Positions 39,852-45,758 of a DNA stretch of 45,758 bases are shown piece after piece. The notes under the pieces were generated by a model. That model made no database searches, had not been told where the DNA came from, and saw only the letters and a program-made list of their open reading frames with translations. A program made the position numbers and the translations under genes. The stretch is from assembly GCF_005503625.1 (NCBI RefSeq), contig NZ_SCMX01000056.1, forward strand, positions 1-45,758, given 5' to 3'. Source of the stretch: Cupriavidus sp. 2SB. GTDB lineage: Bacteria > Pseudomonadota > Gammaproteobacteria > Burkholderiales > Burkholderiaceae. Numbering within the stretch: position 1 is the stretch's first letter; each line of letters starts with the position of its first letter.

Positions 39852-41093
39852 CTATTCCTTAACCCCCAACCGCTCCGCCACCGCCTTCACCCTTGCCTTG
39901 TGCACCCGATCCTTGATCTGGTCCACGCGATCCTCGCAAGCCTTGGCGATCGCACCCGCATCCACCGACGCCGCCGCATCGCGCGCCGCCATCAGGCGTG
40001 TCGTCTGCGGATACTCCCGATCCTCGAAACCCAGCCGGCCGCGTGCATCGGCTTCGCACGCCTGCAGTGCTTCGGCAAAGCGATCCGGTTTGCGCAACGC
40101 ATCACAACGCTCCACAAGCCGTGTCAAAGCCGCTGCGCCGAACTCCATCGAGCGATGGATGTTGCCGTGTTCGCGTGCCACCAGCACCGCCAGTTCGCGA
40201 CAATCGTTCGGAACGCGCAGCCGCTTGCAAACCGCTTCAAGCAGACCCACGCTGCGCTGCTCGTGTCCGATATGGCGTGGCAGCACGTCCTGGGGCGTGG
40301 TGCCTTTGCCCAGGTCATGCGTCAGCGCGGCGAATCGCACCGGCAGCGAGGCGCCGACGCTGGCCGCATAGTCCACCACCATCATCACGTGGATGCCGGT
40401 ATCGACTTCCGGATGGTAATCGGCACGTTGCGGCACACCCCACAGCCGGTCGAGTTCGGGCATCAGCCGCGCCAACGCACCGCATTCACGCAGCACGTCG
40501 AACATGCGCGACGGACGCGCCTCCATCAAGCCACGTGCGAGTTCCTGCCACACGCGCTCTGGCACCAGCGCATCGACCTCGCCCATCTCCACCATGCGGC
40601 GCATCAGCGCGACGGTTTCAGGCGCCACCGAGAAATCGTGGAAGCGCGCGGCAAAGCGCGCCGCGCGCAGGATGCGCACCGGGTCTTCCGCAAACGCATC
40701 GGACACATGCCGGAACTGTCGCGCGGCGAGATCCCGCTGGCCGCCGTACGGATCGATGATCGGGCCGACGAGGTTGTCGTCCGCATCCACGGCCTGCGCC
40801 ATGGCGTTGACAGTCAGGTCCCGACGCACGAGGTCTTCCTCGAGCGTGACTTCCGGTCCGGTGTAGAACGCAAACCCCTTGTAGCCCACCGCCGTCTTGC
40901 GCTCCGTGCGAGCCAGCGCGTATTCGGCCTTGGTCACCGGATGCAGGAAGACCGGAAAATCCTTGCCCACCGGCTTGTAGCCGGCGGCTTCCATTTCCTC
41001 CGGCGTGGCGCCCACCACCACGTAGTCGCGGTCCTGGCTCGGCTTGCCGAGCAGTTGGTCGCGGATCGCCCCGCCGACGGCATAGACCTGCAT
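39852..41093 (-). CDS. cca: Multifunctional CCA-adding enzyme
   Basis: The 413-residue protein has the class II nucleotidyltransferase start YAVGGAIRDQLLGKPSQDRDYVVVGAT (GG...RD and the DRD metal site) and RRDLTVNAMA. A C-terminal HD phosphohydrolase domain follows, with ALTHDLGKGTTP and HIGHEQRS. Length and the HD domain match E. coli Cca, which adds and repairs tRNA 3' CCA ends and has phosphatase and phosphodiesterase activity. It starts 3 bases after the GST stop, so the two genes are translationally coupled. Confidence 0.95.
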   Translation of the reverse strand: MQVYAVGGAIRDQLLGKPSQDRDYVVVGATPEEMEAAGYKPVGKDFPVFLHPVTKAEYALARTERKTAVGYKGFAFYTGPEVTLEEDLVRRDLTVNAMAQAVDADDNLVGPIIDPYGGQRDLAARQFRHVSDAFAEDPVRILRAARFAARFHDFSVAPETVALMRRMVEMGEVDALVPERVWQELARGLMEARPSRMFDVLRECGALARLMPELDRLWGVPQRADYHPEVDTGIHVMMVVDYAASVGASLPVRFAALTHDLGKGTTPQDVLPRHIGHEQRSVGLLEAVCKRLRVPNDCRELAVLVAREHGNIHRSMEFGAAALTRLVERCDALRKPDRFAEALQACEADARGRLGFEDREYPQTTRLMAARDAAASVDAGAIAKACEDRVDQIKDRVHKARVKAVAERLGVKE

Positions 41094-41096
41094 GAA

Positions 41097-41786
41097 TCAG
41101 CCCGTGACGATGATCGCGTCCGGGCGATCGGGTTGCAAACGGTACGGCTCGTCGGCCACGACGAAATCACGCTCCTCGCGCGCCGCGGCCACCCACTCCT
41201 GCATGGCCGGCACCGTCAGGATGAAATCCGCGTAAGCCTTGGCAGCCTCCGGCAGATGCACGCCGTACGTGGCGAAGCGGCTCACCACGGGCGCGTAAAA
41301 CGCATCGGCTACGGTGAACGTACCGAACAGGAACGGACCCTTCTCGCCATGCTGCGCGCGCAGGCCGGTCCAGATGGCTGCAATGCGGTCGATATCGCGT
41401 TGCACGGCCACGCTCCACCCGATGCCGGGCAGCACGGCCGTGATGTTCATCGGCATCTGGCTACGCACGTTGCCGAAGCCCGAATGCATCTCCGCGCAGA
41501 TCGAACGCGCCACGGCGCGCGCGGCGGGATCGGTCGGCCAGAGTTGCTTCTCGGGGAATTTCTCGGCCACGTACTCGGAGATCGACAAGGAATCCCATAC
41601 GGTCACGTCGCCATCGATCAGCGCCGGCACCTTGCCGGCCGGCGAGTACTGCATGATCTCTTCATCGAATGCCTTCGTGAACAGGCGCAGCGGGATTTCC
41701 TCGAAGGCAATGCCGGCGTGGCGCAACAGCAGCCAGGGACGCAGCGACCAGGAGGAGTAGTTCTTGTTGCCGATGACGAGCTTCAT
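41097..41786 (-). CDS. Glutathione S-transferase family protein
   Basis: The 229-residue protein has an N-terminal thioredoxin-like domain with NKNYSSWSLRPWLLLRHAGIAFEE (Ser-rich active-site loop), the cis-Pro segment GKVPALIDGDVTVWDSLSISEYVAE, and a helical C-terminal domain. This is the GST class with the SSWSLR start found in many proteobacteria; the substrate is unknown. AAGGAA lies about six bases before the ATG at 41786. It is cotranscribed with cca. Confidence 0.88.
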   Translation of the reverse strand: MKLVIGNKNYSSWSLRPWLLLRHAGIAFEEIPLRLFTKAFDEEIMQYSPAGKVPALIDGDVTVWDSLSISEYVAEKFPEKQLWPTDPAARAVARSICAEMHSGFGNVRSQMPMNITAVLPGIGWSVAVQRDIDRIAAIWTGLRAQHGEKGPFLFGTFTVADAFYAPVVSRFATYGVHLPEAAKAYADFILTVPAMQEWVAAAREERDFVVADEPYRLQPDRPDAIIVTG

Positions 41787-41937
41787 CGCAAATTCCTTGG
41801 GGGCGAAGATCGGGAAGACGTTGGCGCGCGGCGTATTTCGCCGGGCACCGTGGACCGGACATTCTATCGACCCGGACGCGGCAGCTCCAAACGAAATACG
41901 CTCGCAAGCCTGTGAGCGCCAGTCACAACGGACGGGC

Positions 41938-42960
41938 TCAGCGATGCACGCTGCCGCGCAGCCCCTGCATCACCGAATCGCGGCCACGACCGGCCAGCAC
42001 ATCCGTCATCACGGCTTCAAGGCTGACCGGATGCACGCCGAGTTCTGCGGCCATCGGTTGCGCCAGCACATTGTCGAGCCGCATCGAATCGAGATTGTCG
42101 CGCGACAACACCGTACCGCCGGGCATATGTTCGAGCACCGCCGCCTGCATGCGCGCCAGTGCATCGGGCAATGCGATCACCGGGCGCGGATGCCCCGACG
42201 CGCGGCCCGCGAACTTGACCAGTTCCTCCAGCGTATAGACCTGGGGTCCGCCCAGTTCATACGACTGGCCGATGGTCGACGGATTCGCCATCGCGTTGAC
42301 GAACGCCTGCACCACATCCATCACGAACACCGGCTGGAAGCGCGCATGCGCGCAGGCCAGCGGCACCACCGGTGCCATCTGCTGCAACTGGGCGAACAGG
42401 TTCAGGAAATGATCGTCCGGGCCGAACACCACGGACGGCCGCAGGACAGTCCAGGCGAGACCGCTTTCGCGCACGATGCGCTCGCCCTCGCCCTTGCTGC
42501 GCAGGTACATCGACGGCCCCTGCGGATCGGCGCCGAGCGCGCTCATGTGGATCAGGCGGCGAACGCCGGTGCGCTGGCACGCATCGACCAACTGGCGCGG
42601 CAGGTCTACGTGCGCCGAGGCGAACTGCGGACCATACGGATCGGCCCGGTCGCCGTGCAGCACACCAACGAGGTTGACGACGATGCCATCCACGCCGAGC
42701 GATCCGATGGCATCGTCGAGCACTGCCGTATCGGCCAGCCCAAGCTCCACCGTTTCCACGCGCGGCAGGAGTAGCAGGTGCTGCGCATGCTCGACATGGC
42801 GCGTGCCGACCACGATGCGGTCAGGTGCGATGGGACTATCGGGATTGGCGGCCGGATCGAGCGGCGCGCCGGACGCTGAAGCTGCGCCGGCAAGGCGGGA
42901 GACGAGGTGGCTGCCGATGAAGCCGGCACCCCCGATGACAAGAACATTGCTGGTCTGCAT
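41938..42960 (-). CDS. NAD(P)-binding protein, complex I NDUFA9-like (atypical SDR)
   Basis: From the ATG at 42960 (GGAG upstream) the product is 340 residues. It starts NVLVIGGAGFIGSHLVSRLAG with the nucleotide motif GGxGFIG, then DGIVVNLVG, RRLIHMSALGADPQGPSMYLRSKGEGERIVRESGL and VLRPSVVFGPDDHFLNLF. This is the atypical short-chain dehydrogenase group similar to NDUFA9/YfcH. It lacks the usual Tyr-x-x-x-Lys in full form (YLRSKGEGE keeps Y and K). It may be a redox sensor or quinone-linked protein; no substrate is known. It stands 150 bases upstream of the GST gene on the same strand. Confidence 0.82.
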   Translation of the reverse strand: MQTSNVLVIGGAGFIGSHLVSRLAGAASASGAPLDPAANPDSPIAPDRIVVGTRHVEHAQHLLLLPRVETVELGLADTAVLDDAIGSLGVDGIVVNLVGVLHGDRADPYGPQFASAHVDLPRQLVDACQRTGVRRLIHMSALGADPQGPSMYLRSKGEGERIVRESGLAWTVLRPSVVFGPDDHFLNLFAQLQQMAPVVPLACAHARFQPVFVMDVVQAFVNAMANPSTIGQSYELGGPQVYTLEELVKFAGRASGHPRPVIALPDALARMQAAVLEHMPGGTVLSRDNLDSMRLDNVLAQPMAAELGVHPVSLEAVMTDVLAGRGRDSVMQGLRGSVHR

Positions 42961-43090
42961 GGTGGGCTCCGTGACGGCCGCGCCGCGCACTACCCGGCGA
43001 GGGTAGCCGCAGCACGGTCTTCGCATTGCGATTCGCGCATTGCGATTCCATTACACACGCATCGATGCGTGCGCCGGCATCACGAAGACC

Positions 43091-43109
43091 CTGCCCCGCT
43101 TTGGGGCAG
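43091..43109. terminator. Hairpin downstream of the lytic transglycosylase gene
   Basis: CTGCCCC (43091-43097) and GGGGCAG (43103-43109) form a 7-bp stem with a 5-base loop, just past the stop of the convergent-side transglycosylase gene. No T-run is present, so the role is inferred from position. Confidence 0.4.
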
Positions 43110-43115
43110 CCAGGC

Positions 43116-45083
43116 TTAGGGCAAGCTGGTCGTCGTGACGCTGGACGGCGCGACCACACCCAGCCGGTCTTTCAGCGACTGGGGGCGGCCACTCATCAAT
43201 GCAGAATAGTACGTGGCGTTGGAAAGCACATTCTTGACGTAGACGCGCGTTTCCGTGAACGGGATGGTCTCTGCAAAGATCGCGCCTTCCACCGGCCGCG
43301 ACAGGCTCGAACGCCAGTTCTTGGGGCGTCCCGGGCCTGCGTTATAGCCAGCGGAAGCCAGCGTCCATGAACTGTCGAGGTCGGTCAGCACCATGCTCAT
43401 GTAATTTGTACCGAGCATGATGTTGATGTTCGGGTCGCTCATCATCGACGGCGAGAAGTCGGTCATGCCGATCTTCTTGGCCACGAAACGCGCGGTGGCC
43501 GGCATGACCTGCATCAGCCCGTGCGCGCCCGCCGATGAGCGTGCGTCCATGATGAAGCGCGATTCCTGTCGGATCAGCCCATACGCCCACGCCATGTCCA
43601 GGCCCACGGCTTCGGTGTTCCGCTGCATGATGTCCTGGTAGGGCATCGGGAAGCGCTGTGCGAAATCGTGTTCGGTCTTCGTACGATCCGACGTATTGAC
43701 CGTGCGATCCAGCAGCGAGATCTTGCGCGCATACTCGGCCGCAGCCAGCAGTTCGCGGTCGTTCATGCCGCGCAGTTCCCAGTTCCACTCGCGGTTGCCT
43801 TCGAAACGCAGATTCAGGCTGTAGAACTTCTGCGCGCGGACAAAGCCCGGACGCGAACGCATCGCCATGGCCTCGCCATCGGTCACCGCCGTGCGCTGCG
43901 GCACCGTGATGCGGCGCCCCAGTTCCTCGCTGGCCAGCTGGCCATAGAAGTTGAACTGGCTGGCAATCGACTGGAACTGCTGCTCGGCATCGCTGGTGCG
44001 GCCATCGGCCTTCAGCGCGCGGCCATACCAATACGTCCATGCCGGGTCCTTGCCGCGCAGTTCCGGACGCATCAGTTCGATGGACTGCCGCACCTGCTTC
44101 CAGTCGCCCTGGCGCAGCGCGGCGCGTACACGCCACTCCTGCGTTTCATCGGACAGCCACTGGTTGCCGCCCATGTCGAGCTGGCGGCGATAGTAACCGG
44201 CGGCCTCGGGCATCAGTTTCTTGGCGGCGTACTGACCGATCACGCCCCACGCCGCGCCTTGTTCATCGCGCGACAGGTTGCCGACGATGGTGCTCAGGTA
44301 CGCTGCGGCCTGCGCGGGATCGCTACGTGCCATCTTGACCACGGTGGCCAGCGCATCGCTGTCCACGCGCACATCGGGCAGCGTGCCAGCAATCTTCGCG
44401 GCCAGCGTCGTATAGTTCTGTTCCAGCGCCTGACGCGCATAGAACGCCACATCGCTGCGCTGGATCTGCTGCGCCTGCGCCATGTAGCCGATCAGGTCCA
44501 CGCACGCTTCGCCAAAGTAACGTGGGTCCACAAGCAGCGCACGCGAATCGGCCGACACGTTCTGGCCCTTGAGCGCCTTCGACAGCAGCGCGTAGCACTC
44601 CACCTGCGTGTCGTCCTTCAGCACGAACTGCGGATACTGGATATCGAAATTGGCCCAGTCGCGCTTCTTGCCCAGCACCAGCAGCCAGTCATTGCGCATG
44701 CGGTCGGCAATGGCTTCGCCCTGATAACGCTGCAGGAAGGCGGCAATTTCGGCGTCCGGCGTGTCGATGCGCGCCTGGCCGCCGCTGTCGAACATCTGCG
44801 GCTTGATGCGGAAATACTCGACGTACGAGGGAATCGGATAATCGACCAGCGTGGCCGAGATGGCCGCGGCGCGATCGACGTCGTTCTTGCGTGCGGCTTC
44901 GCGCAGGGCAACGAACGCATCGTCCGGATTGGACGGGATGGTTTGCGCGGCGGGTTGCTGAGGTGCGGGTCGCGCTTGCGGCGCGGGTTTCTTCTGGGCA
45001 AAAGCCGGCGTGGCCAGCAGCGCGCCCGCGAACGCCAGCCATGCGATGCGGCCTGCGCGGCGCAGATATACTCCCTTGGGCAT
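43116..45083 (-). CDS. slt: Soluble lytic murein transglycosylase
   Basis: The 655-residue protein has a signal peptide (RRAGRIAWLAFAGALLATPAFA) and a Pro/Ala/Gln-rich start of the mature part. A long alpha-superhelical U/L domain (about 60-450) follows. The C-terminal catalytic SLT domain has WAYGLIRQESRFIMDARSSAGAHGLMQVMPATA, with the catalytic Glu in RQESR, and then LGTNYMSMVL and AGYNAGPGRPKNWR. It cleaves murein glycan strands in the periplasm with formation of 1,6-anhydro ends. AGGGAT precedes the ATG at 45083. It is divergent from the 5-formyltetrahydrofolate cyclo-ligase gene. Confidence 0.93.
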   Translation of the reverse strand: MPKGVYLRRAGRIAWLAFAGALLATPAFAQKKPAPQARPAPQQPAAQTIPSNPDDAFVALREAARKNDVDRAAAISATLVDYPIPSYVEYFRIKPQMFDSGGQARIDTPDAEIAAFLQRYQGEAIADRMRNDWLLVLGKKRDWANFDIQYPQFVLKDDTQVECYALLSKALKGQNVSADSRALLVDPRYFGEACVDLIGYMAQAQQIQRSDVAFYARQALEQNYTTLAAKIAGTLPDVRVDSDALATVVKMARSDPAQAAAYLSTIVGNLSRDEQGAAWGVIGQYAAKKLMPEAAGYYRRQLDMGGNQWLSDETQEWRVRAALRQGDWKQVRQSIELMRPELRGKDPAWTYWYGRALKADGRTSDAEQQFQSIASQFNFYGQLASEELGRRITVPQRTAVTDGEAMAMRSRPGFVRAQKFYSLNLRFEGNREWNWELRGMNDRELLAAAEYARKISLLDRTVNTSDRTKTEHDFAQRFPMPYQDIMQRNTEAVGLDMAWAYGLIRQESRFIMDARSSAGAHGLMQVMPATARFVAKKIGMTDFSPSMMSDPNINIMLGTNYMSMVLTDLDSSWTLASAGYNAGPGRPKNWRSSLSRPVEGAIFAETIPFTETRVYVKNVLSNATYYSALMSGRPQSLKDRLGVVAPSSVTTTSLP

Positions 45084-45186
45084 TCTTTGCTATCCCTTAT
45101 GTGGTCGTGCATGCCCTTTTTCGACGGCACGCACGCAAATGTTCGTTTGACGGAATCGGTCTGATTGCCGGCCATTATTGCACGCC

Positions 45187-45758
45187 ATGTCACCCACCCA
45201 AGTACCGGACAGAGGCCCGGACGACCGCCAATTCAACGCCGCGGAAGACCGGCGCACCATGCGCCGCCGGCTGCTCGAATTGCGCGCCAACCTGCCTGGC
45301 CGCACCGAGGCCGATGCCCGCATCGAAGCGGCGCTCGGCACGTTGCTGGAACGGCTTGGCGTACGAAAGGTCGGCTTCTACTGGCCGATCCAGCAGGAAT
45401 TCGACGCACGCGGCGCTATCGCGCACTGGCTGGCCGCCATGCCGGGCCGCACCGCCGCCCTGCCCGTGGTCAGCCGCCCCGGTGCGCCGCTCGACTTCCA
45501 TCTCTGGACGCCAGACACGACAATGCGCGCCGGCCACTACGGCATACCCGTGCCCGATGGCACCGAGGCCGTGACGCCCGACGCGCTGCTCATACCCTGT
45601 GTCGGTTTCAGCGCCGATAAGTTCCGGCTAGGTTACGGCGGTGGGTTCTACGATCGCACGCTGGCCGCAATGGCCGGTGCTGGCGCCACACCGGTGGCGA
45701 TCGGGATTGGCTATGAAGCGTGCCGGGTTGCGCTGGCTGCGGAACCACACGATTTGCC
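45187..45758 (+). CDS. 5-formyltetrahydrofolate cyclo-ligase (partial, runs off the window)
   Basis: An ATG at 45187 opens a frame that continues past the window end (about 190 codons seen). It reads MSPTQVPDRGPD, then RRRLLELRANLPG, VGFYWPIQQEFDA, LPVVSRPGAPLDFHLW and DALLIPCVGFSADKFRLGYGGGFYDRTLAAM. LGYGGGFYDRTL is the hallmark nucleotide/substrate loop of the YgfA/MTHFS family. The enzyme converts 5-formyl-THF to 5,10-methenyl-THF using ATP. The 100-base gap to the transglycosylase gene must hold both promoters. Confidence 0.9.
   Translation, partial: MSPTQVPDRGPDDRQFNAAEDRRTMRRRLLELRANLPGRTEADARIEAALGTLLERLGVRKVGFYWPIQQEFDARGAIAHWLAAMPGRTAALPVVSRPGAPLDFHLWTPDTTMRAGHYGIPVPDGTEAVTPDALLIPCVGFSADKFRLGYGGGFYDRTLAAMAGAGATPVAIGIGYEACRVALAAEPHDL

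Noticed and set aside
39900..41915. 671-codon plus-strand frame opposite cca and GST
   Set aside because: Shadow of two well-supported genes on the other strand; no motif or ribosome site.

Overview
The window looks like ordinary chromosomal backbone of a GC-rich betaproteobacterium of the Burkholderiaceae, most likely Cupriavidus. The main pointers are a fused isobutyryl-CoA mutase (IcmF) of the type studied in C. metallidurans, a His-rich DmeF-type cation exporter nearby, two MocR-type regulators, a DUF2917 gene, and the local order of glmU-glmS, ttcA, folB, cca and slt. There are no phage, transposon, integron, plasmid or CRISPR signatures. One tRNA (Cys, GCA) is present.

Layout. 1-1600: a nitronate monooxygenase-like gene behind a TetR-type palindrome, and a small DUF454 membrane protein. 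1591-10207 (minus): one long unit reading acyl-CoA synthetase, LivG, LivH, LivM, periplasmic binding protein, LivF, then a PaaK-like ligase. This is a branched-chain-type ABC importer with acid-activating enzymes, divergent from a Crp/Fnr-family regulator (10445-11125). 11306-16037 (minus): icmF, a HIT protein and a 3-hydroxyacyl-CoA dehydrogenase; icmF has a MerR-type promoter. 16377-18301: DUF2917 gene divergent from a MocR regulator. 18343-19185: an unrecognised lipoprotein. 19468-24114: omega-amino-acid aminotransferase and mmsA, divergent from their probable MocR activator, with clear operator boxes. 24139-25258: pagL-like lipid A deacylase behind a 530-base leader that holds an AcrR-like operator and a 29-codon membrane-peptide ORF. 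25259-31473: fluoroacetate-dehalogenase-like hydrolase, dmeF, quinone oxidoreductase, GNAT, tRNA-Cys, bacterioferritin, DUF2383 stress-type protein, ribA. 31758-34972: glmU-glmS. 35116-45758: DUF6279 lipoprotein, ttcA, folB, pteridine-reductase-like SDR, MidA-like methyltransferase, DUF2905, cca, GST, NDUFA9-like protein, soluble lytic transglycosylase, and the start of 5-formyltetrahydrofolate cyclo-ligase (cut by the window end).

How it fits together. The left half is dominated by acyl-CoA and amino-acid catabolism (acid uptake and activation, B12-dependent acyl-CoA isomerisation, beta-oxidation, beta-alanine or malonate-semialdehyde breakdown). The right half is housekeeping (UDP-GlcNAc, tRNA maturation, folate, riboflavin, murein turnover).

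The least explained signals are a five-locus family of CCCTCTCCC/GGGAGAGGG palindromes (three composite, two solo) at gene ends, the promoter/operator plus tiny ORF in front of pagL, and operators found by reading the intergenic DNA at 16141-16171, 16821-16870, 22448-22506 and 10400-10417. I did not find a clear new multi-gene system; the candidates below are regulatory or single-gene oddities. All calls come from reading sequence alone, without database searches.
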